NCBI RefSeq assembly: GCF_014649535.1
Contig: NZ_BMTF01000005.1
Location: 188,564-252,563, forward strand
Direction: 5' to 3'
DNA length: 64,000 nt
Source of the DNA: Streptomyces gelaticus
GTDB taxonomy: Bacteria; Actinomycetota; Actinomycetes; Streptomycetales; Streptomycetaceae
Shown here piece by piece: positions 17,038 through 25,035 of the stretch. Both the position numbers and the translations under genes were made by a program. How positions within the stretch are numbered: position 1 is the stretch's first letter; each line of letters begins with the position of its first letter. The notes beneath the pieces were generated by a model that did no database searches, was not told the origin of the DNA, and was given only the letters and a program-made list of their open reading frames with translations.

Positions 17038-17985
17038 ATGGGTGTCTTCGTCTACCTGCCGCTCGTGCTGCCGCTGACCGCGCTGCCGATCGCGCGCCTG
17101 GCCGAGCAGCATCTGCACCCCCGCAGCGCGACCCGGCTGCTCGCCGCCGTCGGCGTGCTGCTCGCGCTGTGCAGCACGCTCTGCCTGGGCCTGCTGATGG
17201 TGGTGGGCACCGCCCAACTGCCGGGCAACCCGCTGCCGGACAGCTGGTCGGACCCGGAGGTGCGGGCCGCGGTGCCGTACGAGGTGAACGCGGGCATCGT
17301 CGCGATCGGGGCGTTGGCGGCGGTCCTCGGGGCGTGCGGGTGGACGGTGTACCGCCATGTGCGGCTGCGTATCGGCGCGGGCCGCGCGCTGGCCGCCGCG
17401 CCCTCCGTCGTCTCGGGCGACGTCGCGGTACTGCCGGACCCGGAGCCGTACGCCTACGCGCTGCCCGGGAGTCCGGGCCGGGTCGTCGTCTCGACCGCGA
17501 TGACGGAGTGTCTGGACGACCGTGAGCGGCGGGCCCTGATCGCCCATGAACGGGCCCATCTGGCCGCCCGGCACCACCGCTGTCTGCTGGCCGTGCAACT
17601 CGCGGCGCGCGCGAACCCGTTCCTGCTGCCGCTGCGTACCGCGGTGTCGTTCAGCACCGAACGGTGGGCGGACGAGGAGGCCGCGTGCGCGGTCGGCGAC
17701 CGACGGGTGGTGGCGATCGCGGTCGGCAAGGCGGCGCTGTACTCGCATCGCGCCCCGGACGTCTCGGCCGGCTTCGCCGCCTTCGCGGCCCCGGCGGGCC
17801 CCGTGCCGCGCCGGGTCGAGGCGCTGCTCGCCCCGGTCCCGCCGGCCCGGCTGTGGCCGCCTTCCTCCGCCCATGCCGCCCTCGCGGCGCTGATCGCGGC
17901 GGTGGGCACGACGGCCTCGGCGCTGTCCTCGCTCAACGCCGCCGTCACGCTGGTGGGCATCCTGCACGCGGCGACCCCGCTGTGA
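17038..17985 (+). CDS. M56-family membrane zinc metallopeptidase
   Basis: 315 residues with membrane helices near 5-25, 38-60, 82-105 and at the C-terminus. The zinc motif HERAH (ALIAHERAHLAARHH) is cytoplasm-facing between helices, followed by the conserved downstream Glu in FSTERWADEEA. BlaR1/MecR1-like sensors cleave or inactivate their partner repressor, but this protein has no extracellular penicillin-binding domain, so the stimulus is not obviously a beta-lactam. It is co-transcribed with the BlaI-type gene directly upstream. It is convergent with the antiporter gene; a strong hairpin follows. Confidence 0.9.
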   Translation: MGVFVYLPLVLPLTALPIARLAEQHLHPRSATRLLAAVGVLLALCSTLCLGLLMVVGTAQLPGNPLPDSWSDPEVRAAVPYEVNAGIVAIGALAAVLGACGWTVYRHVRLRIGAGRALAAAPSVVSGDVAVLPDPEPYAYALPGSPGRVVVSTAMTECLDDRERRALIAHERAHLAARHHRCLLAVQLAARANPFLLPLRTAVSFSTERWADEEAACAVGDRRVVAIAVGKAALYSHRAPDVSAGFAAFAAPAGPVPRRVEALLAPVPPARLWPPSSAHAALAALIAAVGTTASALSSLNAAVTLVGILHAATPL

Positions 17986-17988
17986 GCC

Positions 17989-18026
17989 GTACGGGCCCGG
18001 TGGACGGTCGTCCACCGGGCCCGTAC
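17989..18026. terminator. Bidirectional terminator hairpin
   Basis: GTACGGGCCCGGTGGAC (17989-18005) pairs perfectly over 17 bp with GTCCACCGGGCCCGTAC (18010-18026) around a 4-base loop, between convergent M56 peptidase and antiporter genes. No T-run, as is usual in this GC range. Confidence 0.85.
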
Positions 18027-18071
18027 GTACATCCGGCCGCAGGTCGGCCTCGGCCCTGCTTCGGTCCTGTC

Positions 18072-19334
18072 TCAGTCGGCGGAGGAGGCGAATTCCTCCT
18101 GGACGGCGGGCGCGGCGGGTGCCGGACGCGCCGCGGGGACCTCGACGCTCCCCTTGCCGCCGCCGTCCTTGCCGTCCTGGCCGCGCCAGGACTGGATCCG
18201 GGCCACGGCCGGCTGGGTCCAGCGGGCGGTGAGCGGTCCGACGATGACGAGGATGAGGACATAGGCGGTGGCGATGGGCCCGATCCGGGGCTCGGTCGCC
18301 ACGGCCAGACCGGCGATGACGATGGAGAACTCACCGCGTGCGACGAGCGTTCCGCCCGCCCGCCACCGTCCGCGCGAACCGATTCCGGCCCGCCGGGCCG
18401 CGTACCAGCCGGTGGCGATCTTGGTGAAGACGGTGACGATCGCCAGCAGCGCCGCGGGGAGCAGCACCGGCGGGATCTCGGCCGGATTGGTGGAGAGCCC
18501 GAAGAACACGAAGAAGACGGCGGCGAACAGGTCCCGCAGCGGCGTCAGCAGCTTGCGCGCGCCCTCGGCGACCTCGCCCGAGAGCGCGATCCCGACCAGG
18601 AACGCGCCGACGGCGGCGGACACCTGCAACTCCTGGGCCACACCAGCCACCAGGACGGTCAGCCCGAGGACGACCAGCAGCAGCATCTCCGGATTGTCGG
18701 AGGACACCGCCCGGCTGATCAGCCGCCCGTGCCGCAGCGCGAGATAGAGCACGAACCCGACGGTGCCGAGCGCGATCAGCAGGGCCATGCTGCCCCCGGC
18801 GAGGCCCACTCCCGCGAGCATCGCGGTGAGCAGCGGCAGATAGACGGCCATCGACAGGTCCTCGATGACGAGCACACCGAGGATGACGGGCGTCTCCCGG
18901 TTGCCCAGCCGCCCGAGGTCCGTGAGCACCTTCGCGATGACCCCGGACGACGAGATCCAGGTGACCCCGGCCAGCGCGACCGCCGCCACGGGCCCCCAGC
19001 CGAGCAGCAGCGCCGCCACCGCTCCCGGCGTCGCGTTGAGCACGAAGTCCACCGCTCCGGACGGGTACTGGGTCTTGAGGCTGGTCACCAGTTCCGAGGC
19101 GCTGTACTCCAGGCCGAGCAGGAGCAGCAGCAGGATGACGCCGATCTCGGCGCCGACGGCGGTGAATTCCTCACTGGCCCCCAGCGGCAGCAGCCCGCCC
19201 TCGCCGAACGCGAGCCCCGCCAGCAGATACAGCGGGATCGGCGAAAGCCCTACCCGCCCGGCGAGGCGGCCGATGATGCCCAGTCCCAGAATGACGGAGC
19301 CGAGCTCCACCAGCAGTGCGGTCGTGTCGTGCAC
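18072..19334 (-). CDS. CPA2-family monovalent cation:proton antiporter (KhtU-like)
   Basis: 420 residues with about 12 membrane helices and the CPA2 core (LSPIPLYLLAGLAFGEGG; later GVTWISSSGVIAKVLTDLG and VGAFLVGIALSG). It ends in a charged cytoplasmic tail. Probably exports K+ or Na+ in exchange for protons. The GTG at 19334 follows GGAGGG and begins two bases after the stop of the upstream TrkA-C-type gene, so the two are co-translated. The pairing reproduces the B. subtilis KhtT/KhtU arrangement, in which the soluble partner gates the antiporter. The longer open frame upstream of 19334 belongs to an overlapping frame of the partner gene. Confidence 0.9.
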   Translation of the reverse strand: MHDTTALLVELGSVILGLGIIGRLAGRVGLSPIPLYLLAGLAFGEGGLLPLGASEEFTAVGAEIGVILLLLLLGLEYSASELVTSLKTQYPSGAVDFVLNATPGAVAALLLGWGPVAAVALAGVTWISSSGVIAKVLTDLGRLGNRETPVILGVLVIEDLSMAVYLPLLTAMLAGVGLAGGSMALLIALGTVGFVLYLALRHGRLISRAVSSDNPEMLLLVVLGLTVLVAGVAQELQVSAAVGAFLVGIALSGEVAEGARKLLTPLRDLFAAVFFVFFGLSTNPAEIPPVLLPAALLAIVTVFTKIATGWYAARRAGIGSRGRWRAGGTLVARGEFSIVIAGLAVATEPRIGPIATAYVLILVIVGPLTARWTQPAVARIQSWRGQDGKDGGGKGSVEVPAARPAPAAPAVQEEFASSAD

Positions 19335-19336
19335 GG

Positions 19337-19807
19337 TCAGCCCTCCGCGATGATCTCGGAGAGCGTGTCGACGCCCTCGCGCGTTCCGACGGCGACCAGG
19401 GTGTCGCCGATGGCCAGCCGGAAGTCCGGCCCCGGGGACGGATGCGCACTGTGCGTCCGCAGCACCGCCACGATCGAGGCCCCCGTCCGGGTCCGCGCCT
19501 TGGTGTCCCCGAGCAGCCGCCCGCCGTACGGGGAGCGGCTTCCAAGCGGGATGTGCTCGGTGACCAGGTCGATGCCGTCGGTGCGTACGGCGTCGATGGG
19601 CGCCGAGTCGATGAGGTGCGCGAGGCCGGTGGCCTCCTGCGGTGTCAGGGGTACCGAGAGCCGGCACGAATCAGGGTCGTCCTGGTCGTAGAAGCCGATG
19701 AACCGCCGTCCGTCGTGGTGGACGACGACGGAGATGTGCTGGCCCGACTCGGTCGTGTAGTCGTACTGCACACCGACTCCGGGCAGCGTGGTGCGGTGGG
19801 TTCCCAT
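19337..19807 (-). CDS. TrkA-C-domain regulatory subunit of the cation antiporter (KhtT-like)
   Basis: 156 residues, soluble. The C-terminal half (GASIVAVLRTHSAHPSPGPD to the end) is an RCK_C/TrkA-C domain that in KhtT binds cyclic-di-AMP or senses pH. The N-terminal half is the small beta domain of the KhtT group. It begins with a good GGAGGAAG ribosome site and ends two bases before the antiporter start, so it is the regulatory subunit of that transporter. Ligand specificity is known for relatives only. Confidence 0.87.
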   Translation of the reverse strand: MGTHRTTLPGVGVQYDYTTESGQHISVVVHHDGRRFIGFYDQDDPDSCRLSVPLTPQEATGLAHLIDSAPIDAVRTDGIDLVTEHIPLGSRSPYGGRLLGDTKARTRTGASIVAVLRTHSAHPSPGPDFRLAIGDTLVAVGTREGVDTLSEIIAEG

Positions 19808-20061
19808 GGCTTCCTCCCGAGGGTGCGGCGGCTCTTGGACGCACTTGGCGATCTCTTTATCTCCGCATTACCTTATCCGGAGGCTCCCGCCGCCTGTGGG
19901 GCGCGGGCTCATCGGACTCGCTTCACACGTGAGTGATGAGTTCGAGCGGTGAATCAAGCCTGTCCGGTATGACGTGAATCGTCATCGGCATCTCGATCCC
20001 TCTCGATGGCTCCGGCGTCGATCCCGGCCTTGCTCCGGATGATCAAGGACTGCCCAGTTTC

Positions 20062-20093
20062 GAGCGCCAGTTCGATTCCCGTCACCCGATCCA
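20062..20093 (+). other. tRNA 3'-end remnant (T-arm plus acceptor), probable attachment site
   Basis: The stretch contains a T-loop (GTTCGATTC), then CCCGTCACCCG and a terminal TCCA: the T-arm and 3' acceptor strand of a tRNA, closest from memory to actinomycete tRNA-Gly. No 5' half (acceptor 5' strand, D-arm or anticodon arm) precedes it, and the T-stem is mismatched. A tRNA tail without a body is the usual scar of an element that integrated at a tRNA gene. It borders the ATPase/DUF4276 module. The spacer from 19808 to 20061 holds nothing else recognisable. Confidence 0.55.
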
Positions 20094-20098
20094 TGACG

Positions 20099-20125
20099 AA
20101 GGCCCTGGTCGGCGACCAGGGCCTT
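20099..20125 (+). terminator. Rho-independent-like terminator after the tRNA remnant
   Basis: AAGGCCCTGGTC and GACCAGGGCCTT form a perfect 12-bp stem around GGC, followed by GCTTGTTTTC. Hairpins of this kind commonly follow tRNA genes in this group. It may also end the leftward DUF4276 transcript. Confidence 0.8.
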
Positions 20126-20153
20126 GCTTGTTTTCAGTTCGTCCGAGCGTAGG

Positions 20154-20828
20154 TCAACGACTCGGCAGGTGGGGAATTTTCCAGCCGCAGATGTCTGTAA
20201 CGAACTCTTGGTAAGAACGATTCGACCCTTTGGGCTCCGCAAGCAATCCCTTCGTAAAGGCTGCAGATGCGATCTCGGGCCCATCACTCTCCCTGAAGCG
20301 TGGGCTGGCGAGAAGGTTTTCGAGGTCCTCCTTCGGATTCTGCCGACGCCCGCTGTCCTTCCCCTGCCACGTCGCCGGGATTTTCCATGAGGATCGGTAG
20401 AGCGTAAATGCCTCCGGAAAAAGGAGGAGCCATGCTTCGGACTCCGCGGCAGCAAGCGCGTAGACAGAGGAGGAAGCGCCAGTCGCTTTGGCCAGTGCAG
20501 CCGATACCGCCTTCCGCGCAATGTCGTAGGCAGGTCCAGGGCAGGCATCCATGTCTTCGTGGACAGCGATCCCCACAAACTCGCCGGATTTCAAGCAGGC
20601 TTTGCCGCGCGCCTTGCTCACCAACGTGCCTGCCGCCGTCGCCAGTTCGGCACCGGACTTCTTCCGCAGCCGCACCGGGTCGGTGATTTCAGTGAGAGTG
20701 ACAGTAGCCGCAAGGTCAGGATGGGCGGCCTTGATGAACGTGGCCAGTATGCGGCGGTCATTCGCACTCTCACCTGCAAGCACAACTACACCTCGCCTCA
20801 GGGACTTTGGTATACGCCTGCGGCTCAC
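20154..20828 (-). CDS. DUF4276-like TOPRIM-type protein, partner of the AAA15 ATPase
   Basis: 224 residues. The N-terminal strand and acidic turn VVVLAGESANDRRIL and the later HEDMDACPGP resemble the Glu and Asp-x-Asp of TOPRIM-like DUF4276 proteins, predicted metal-dependent nucleases. The GTG at 20828 overlaps the ATPase stop as GTGA and has GGAGG upstream, so the two proteins are made together. Split ATPase-plus-TOPRIM pairs are known in anti-phage systems (PARIS AriA/AriB; OLD and Gabija have the domains fused). Assignment to DUF4276 is by pattern and is moderate; no known subtype is claimed. Base composition is visibly less GC-rich than neighbours. Confidence 0.68.
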   Translation of the reverse strand: MSRRRIPKSLRRGVVVLAGESANDRRILATFIKAAHPDLAATVTLTEITDPVRLRKKSGAELATAAGTLVSKARGKACLKSGEFVGIAVHEDMDACPGPAYDIARKAVSAALAKATGASSSVYALAAAESEAWLLLFPEAFTLYRSSWKIPATWQGKDSGRRQNPKEDLENLLASPRFRESDGPEIASAAFTKGLLAEPKGSNRSYQEFVTDICGWKIPHLPSR

Positions 20829-22048
20829 AGTTCGTCCTCCGTCAGGTCGCCACCCAGTACGCCGGAGAACCACAGCTCACCCAGGGGCTGATCACCCGTC
20901 TCCGCAACGATCGTCTCGATCTCGTCCGTTGTCAGAGCGGGAATGATGGACGCACCGTCTTCGTCACGGTCGCACACGATGAACTCGTGAGGCTCCAGTC
21001 GGTCGACAAGCGCCGGTGAGTGGGTCGCCACGATGAACTGCGTTCGCGTTGACGCTTCCCTCATCCGCTCCACAATGAGTTCAAGGGCTTGAGGATGCAG
21101 ACCGTGGTCGATTTCCTCAACACACGTCAGGGCCGGAGGCTGGGGATCGTAAAGCATGGCCAGCAGACCCAGAAGACGCACCGTTCCGAAAGAAGCGTCG
21201 GCGAGCGGAGTGGTCCGACGCAGGCCGTGTTCATGTAGTACCACTGCCAGTCGATCGGCATAGCCACCGACTTGCTCGAATTCGATGGCGTCCAGTTGCG
21301 GAAGGATACGGCGTGCATCCTGTGTCAGATGCTCCCAGCGCGCCTCGTCCGTACTGAGCTGGATCAGAAAGGCCGCCAGATTCTCCGCATGGGATTCCAA
21401 ACGGCCGGCCCTGATCGAGTGGGTGCGTGTCGGCTGTCGAGCAGCGGCGACGTCCACATCGAAAACCCTGAAAGATGACAGACGGTCTGCAACTCTCGCA
21501 ACCTCTTCCCCACCGTCCGCACGCCCCAGCCTGGGCAAGGTGGACAGGCCACTGCTCAACCGCTGGATTCCGAAACTACCCCCATCGGACTCGCGGCCGG
21601 CCCTCTCGTCCACGACGCGGGCCTCATCCCCGGAAATGGTGACACGACGGCCTCGCCCTTGTGTTCGCTTGAACTGAAAACTTTCCTGGCGTGACAAGGT
21701 GTAGGAGTCGCGGTTACCAGGCATGGAACGCCTGCGAATGGTCAGCGAGTACTCATCCGGAGCTTTGACACTCGCATGCGTCGTCCAGTCCGCTTTGAGC
21801 CGGACCACCATCGAAGTCGGCGGTTTGTCGCCGCCCCAGAAGGCCACCTCGTCGAATCCACCGCGTTCGTCGAGCGCGGGCTGGAGATCGGTCCGGATGA
21901 TCGCGGCAAGGAAGTCGAACACTTTGAGTACGTTGGACTTGCCCACTCCGTTGGGGCCCACCAGCACGGTGAGCGGTCCGAGCGGGATAGTCACGTCGCG
22001 AAGGCTGCGGAAGTTCTCGACGTGTAGTTCCAGAAGGCGGCCGGGCAT
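20825..22048 (-). CDS. AAA15-family ATPase (OLD/RecF/SMC-like ABC ATPase)
   Basis: 407 residues. The N-terminus reads LLELHVENFRSLRDV followed by Walker A GPNGVGKSN (about 32-40). The ABC signature-like region is degenerate. Walker B lies in TCVEEIDHGLHP (near 310), followed by the switch histidine THSPALVDR. This is the OLD/AAA15 architecture without the fused TOPRIM domain; that role is probably supplied by the overlapping DUF4276 gene. As in PARIS and related systems the ATPase is likely the sensor and the partner the nuclease (inference). GC content is lower than in the flanks and a tRNA remnant is nearby, both consistent with transfer. Confidence 0.85.
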   Translation of the reverse strand: MPGRLLELHVENFRSLRDVTIPLGPLTVLVGPNGVGKSNVLKVFDFLAAIIRTDLQPALDERGGFDEVAFWGGDKPPTSMVVRLKADWTTHASVKAPDEYSLTIRRRSMPGNRDSYTLSRQESFQFKRTQGRGRRVTISGDEARVVDERAGRESDGGSFGIQRLSSGLSTLPRLGRADGGEEVARVADRLSSFRVFDVDVAAARQPTRTHSIRAGRLESHAENLAAFLIQLSTDEARWEHLTQDARRILPQLDAIEFEQVGGYADRLAVVLHEHGLRRTTPLADASFGTVRLLGLLAMLYDPQPPALTCVEEIDHGLHPQALELIVERMREASTRTQFIVATHSPALVDRLEPHEFIVCDRDEDGASIIPALTTDEIETIVAETGDQPLGELWFSGVLGGDLTEDEL

Positions 22049-22505
22049 GGGATGAACCTATCGGTTAGCAGATCGCCGGGTGAGGTAAGTGCCCTGAGTG
22101 GACGGCTTCGAGCCTGACGCGCTCTTGAGTTGTCGCGGACCGCACAGAACTCCGCGCCGCCGGCCCGCCGTCCGGGGTGGCTCACAGCGTTGATCGGCAG
22201 GTGACAAGGTCGAGTAGCCCTCCTTTACGACTGTCTTCACACATGGTCTCCGCAGCAGATGACGGCAGTGGCGATCCCTCGGGCAACAGCCCGTGGTGCA
22301 GCGTAGGCCGTGCAGCTGACACAGCCACCCGCCTCCGCGAAGCCTCGGAGGCGACCGGCCGTACGGATTGCCCAGTGGTGAACCACGCGGCGGGGCCGGC
22401 GCGCTCCGAAGCGCCGGACGAGCCATCCGCTGTGATCCGGCTACCCGGCCCCGGCGCCCGCGGTGGCGATCGCATGGAGGCAGGCTGGAAGGCATACCTC
22501 AAGAG
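22049..22505. other. Apparently non-coding spacer
   Basis: About 450 bases between the ATPase start and the RidA gene. Open frames on both strands here are Arg/Pro/Ser-rich and match no protein family I recognise. Presumably it holds the promoter of the ATPase/DUF4276 pair; nothing else is seen. Confidence 0.5.
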
Positions 22506-22916
22506 TCAGCCGAGCAGCGCGGTTGCTTCGACTTCTACGAGCACATCCGGCTCGAAGAGGTACTCGACACCGATCAGGGAGGCCGGCGGCATGGGGAGCT
22601 GGAGCCCGATCTCGTCGGCGACGGCCTCCACACCGGCCATGAAGTCTCCGATCTTCTCCGGGCTCCATCGGGTCACGTAGAACGTCAGGCGCAGGACGTC
22701 TGCGAACGACGCGCCCGCGCCCGTCAGGCCGACGGAGGTGTTGCGCAGTGCCTGGGCGACCTGCCCGGCCAGGTCGCCGGGTGCGACCGGGGTCCCGTCG
22801 GCCCGGCGGGCGACCTGCCCGCTGACGTGGATGTGTGTCGTGCCGGTGCCGACGGCGACGTGGTGGCACGGAGCCGGTTGCAGCATGCCTTCCGGCGTGA
22901 AGTGCTGGACAGCCAT
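22506..22916 (-). CDS. RidA/YjgF-family protein
   Basis: 136 residues covering the complete RidA fold (HIHVSGQVARRADGTPV, then the C-terminal PPASLIGVEYLF and VEVEATALL). RidA members hydrolyse reactive enamine/imine intermediates; the Arg that binds the substrate carboxylate in true RidA is replaced near the GVEYL motif, so this is a subfamily of uncertain substrate. It is divergent from an HxlR regulator over 77 bases, probably its controller. A GGAGAAC ribosome site precedes the ATG. Confidence 0.88.
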   Translation of the reverse strand: MAVQHFTPEGMLQPAPCHHVAVGTGTTHIHVSGQVARRADGTPVAPGDLAGQVAQALRNTSVGLTGAGASFADVLRLTFYVTRWSPEKIGDFMAGVEAVADEIGLQLPMPPASLIGVEYLFEPDVLVEVEATALLG

Positions 22917-22993
22917 CAGTGTTCTCCTTCTGAGGTAGGTATCCGTAAGCTACTTAGTGGAAGAAGGACACTTCAACGAGACCAGGTTTCTCC

Positions 22994-23365
22994 ATGGATA
23001 CCGAGGACGAATTCCTCATCGGCCCTCCGCATCGCGAACTGCTCGACCAGGTCCTCGACAAGTGGTCGCTCAGCGTTCTCAGCGAACTGTGCGAACGCCC
23101 GTGCCGCTTCAACGAGTTGCGCCGAGCCATCCCGCAGGTCACGCAGAAGTCGCTGACCGCGACACTTCGGCGACTTGAGCGGAACGGCGTGATCGAGCGC
23201 GAGGTCGTCTCCACCCGCCCGGTGGCGATCAGATATCGGATCACGCCGCTCGGCAAGACGCTGCGGCCTCCCATCGACGTGCTGCTGGGGTGGGCCTCTG
23301 AGAACATGCGCGCCATCACGCGCGCCCGTGAAGCCTTCGACACGCGGGAAGAAGCAGGTCGCTGA
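22994..23365 (+). CDS. HxlR-family winged-helix regulator
   Basis: 123 residues. The whole protein is one HxlR winged-helix domain: DKWSLSVLSEL, FNELRRAIPQVTQKSLTATL, LERNGVIEREV, YRITPLGKTL. These dimeric regulators often respond to quinones, aldehydes or oxidants. Two cysteines (ELCERPC) lie in the region where thiol-sensing HxlR members have theirs. Its ATG at 22994 lies 77 bases from the divergent RidA-like gene, which is the likely target. Confidence 0.92.
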   Translation: MDTEDEFLIGPPHRELLDQVLDKWSLSVLSELCERPCRFNELRRAIPQVTQKSLTATLRRLERNGVIEREVVSTRPVAIRYRITPLGKTLRPPIDVLLGWASENMRAITRAREAFDTREEAGR

Positions 23366-23573
23366 GCCTTCCCCGGCTTCGACCGGCTGTGGAGGAACAG
23401 AACCCGGCGGCCGCTTCAGTGCGCACGAAGAATTGAGACCTTGCCCGGACGGTCCCGTCACCTTGCGGCGCCCTGATCGGTCTGCCCATCGGGCGGGTCG
23501 TTGACGGGCCAAACCTGGGCCTTCGCTGTCGGCCAGACCAATTCGGGCGTCGTGCGCCGCCTTGCGCGCCACA

Positions 23574-24149
23574 TCACGTCAATCGGCACCCGAGGTGCCG
23601 CGTCAGAAGGTCGGCAAAGCAGGGCAGACCAGCCTTCGAGAGTCGGGCGATGGCGTCAGCGATCGTGACTGGCGGGTTGCCCTTCTCTCCGGCAAGCCTG
23701 AAGACCGTCTCCATCACCTCATCCGGCAACTCCCGGTACAGCCCGCACAGGTACGAATCCGGGTCGACCACCCGCACTCCACGCGCAGCCAACTCACCGG
23801 CAGGGAAGTCGGCAAGATTCCACGTGATCAACGCGTCGGCCCCGGCAGCCACGGCTGCCGCCGCATGGTGCCGGTCGTCGGGGTCGTCGCCCGGCATCTC
23901 ATCCACAAGATGCCCGTAGTCCGCCGCCCCGATCTCACAGTCGGCGAAGAAGCGTCGGACAGCTTGAGCAACCGCGGCAGCCGACTCCGCCGAGCGCCTG
24001 CCCTCCCGGACGATGACCCGCTCCCACTCCGCGAGCAGCCGTTCGGACCACACGATCTCGTGGATGGAATCCTCGGTGAGGGCCAGCATCACGTCTGTCA
24101 CCGAGAACGGAAATGAGACGTTGGTGTCCACAAAGACCCGCGCTGCCAC
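23574..24149 (-). CDS. PIN-domain ribonuclease toxin
   Basis: 191 residues. ARVFVDTN carries the first acidic residue of the PIN active site. Further acidic positions are visible in the ERLLAEWERVI helix and in PGDDPDDRHHAAAAVAAGAD, with ALITWNLADFP following as in VapC-like PIN domains. The C-terminal 60 residues form the extension typical of larger PIN toxins. The GTG at 24149 follows GAGGGGGAGC; the upstream in-frame start lacks such a site. It lies 42 bases downstream of an excisionase-type helix-turn-helix gene, together forming a toxin-antitoxin pair. The RNA target is unknown. Confidence 0.82.
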   Translation of the reverse strand: MAARVFVDTNVSFPFSVTDVMLALTEDSIHEIVWSERLLAEWERVIVREGRRSAESAAAVAQAVRRFFADCEIGAADYGHLVDEMPGDDPDDRHHAAAAVAAGADALITWNLADFPAGELAARGVRVVDPDSYLCGLYRELPDEVMETVFRLAGEKGNPPVTIADAIARLSKAGLPCFADLLTRHLGCRLT

Positions 24150-24191
24150 GCTCCCCCTCTTTTCCCTGACGACTACCAGGGACACCCACGA

Positions 24192-24638
24192 TCAGGGCAG
24201 ATCGGCGCCCTCCAACGCATCAGCGATCTGACGCCGGCCCTCCCTGCGGCGCTCACGCCGCTGCTGGAACGCCAGCACGTCCGCAAGGCGGACCACGCGG
24301 TGACTGCTGCCGGGCAGGTTCATCGAGGGGATGTCGCCGGCATCGAGCAAGCGGGCGACGAACGGCCGAGACAGGCCAAGAAGCTCAGCGGCCTCGGTGG
24401 GCGACAACTGCACCTCGGACGCCAGGACCGTAACCGCATGTCCGCGAGCCAACTCACCGGCCGAGGCCAGGAGTACGCGGACCAGTTCCGCTGGTAGAGC
24501 CAGTTCCCTGCCGTCCAGGGTGCGCACCAGCACCTCGACCGACTCCGGTGCCATCCGAGCAGTCGCGGCGAATGTGTCCTGGTGCGAAGGGTCCGGTTCG
24601 ATCTTCTCAGCACGGGCAAGAACGCTGGAACGAGCCAT
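24192..24638 (-). CDS. Excisionase-type helix-turn-helix antitoxin
   Basis: 148 residues. A MerR/excisionase-like helix-turn-helix (LSPTEAAELLGLSRPFVARL) lies near residues 78-97, followed by RVVRLADVLAFQQRRERRRE. The N-terminal part resembles the cap region of antitoxins paired with PIN toxins. The ATG at 24638 has GGAGG ten bases upstream. It is upstream of and probably co-transcribed with the PIN gene. A perfect palindrome 30 bases ahead of the start is a natural autoregulatory site. Confidence 0.82.
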   Translation of the reverse strand: MARSSVLARAEKIEPDPSHQDTFAATARMAPESVEVLVRTLDGRELALPAELVRVLLASAGELARGHAVTVLASEVQLSPTEAAELLGLSRPFVARLLDAGDIPSMNLPGSSHRVVRLADVLAFQQRRERRREGRRQIADALEGADLP

Positions 24639-24667
24639 GGCCGCCTCCAATCACTGACCCCGGCGAG

Positions 24668-24683
24668 TATTGCATCTGCAATA
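24668..24683. promoter_or_regulatory. Operator of the PIN toxin-antitoxin pair
   Basis: TATTGCA-TC-TGCAATA is a perfect 7-bp inverted repeat in an AT-rich island, 30 bases before the antitoxin ATG. It is well placed to overlap the promoter and mediate antitoxin autorepression. Confidence 0.75.
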
Positions 24684-24914
24684 ACTGTAACGAGGTGGAT
24701 CGGTTCGGGCAACCGGTGAGAAGTCGAGTTCTATCCTTCCGGTCGGGCTCTCCCCTGAAGTCGCACGGGCGGCTGTGCCGGTACGTGCCACAGGGGTGGT
24801 GAACGGCGGTCACCGCAGAGTCAAGGCGCCTCGGGGTGCACGGCCCTGCGGGAATTCTTCGGTTTGGCCTGCTTCGTATCCGAGTTCTCGGTTGTGGCGC
24901 AGGGTGCCGATTCC

Positions 24915-25035
24915 ATGCGGTACCGTGATCGCGTCATCACGCTCCGTGTGCTGCTGCGCATGGGGCGGCCCCCGGGGGTGTTACGAGCACCGCGCCGAGG
25001 GCCTTCACCACAAGTGGAAACCAGGTCCACCAGAG
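24915..25035 (+). promoter_or_regulatory. Conserved leader of the helix-turn-helix gene (copy 1)
   Basis: The bases upstream of this gene match those upstream of its paralogue at 55921-56042. GTCATCACGCTC lies exactly 104 bases ahead of the proposed ATG in both copies, preceded by a TACCGT/TACGGT hexamer that could be a -10 box, and a GGGCGGCCCCCGG block is shared. A possible upstream reading frame (RYRDRVITLRV here, RYGDHVITLCV there) is also conserved. Confidence 0.6.

Noticed and set aside
20018-20093. Complete tRNA gene
   Set aside because: Only the T-arm and 3' acceptor strand are present; no matching 5' strand or anticodon arm lies upstream.
22049-22505. Possible genes in the spacer beside the ATPase/DUF4276 pair
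   Set aside because: No frame shows conserved motifs, balanced composition or a ribosome site.
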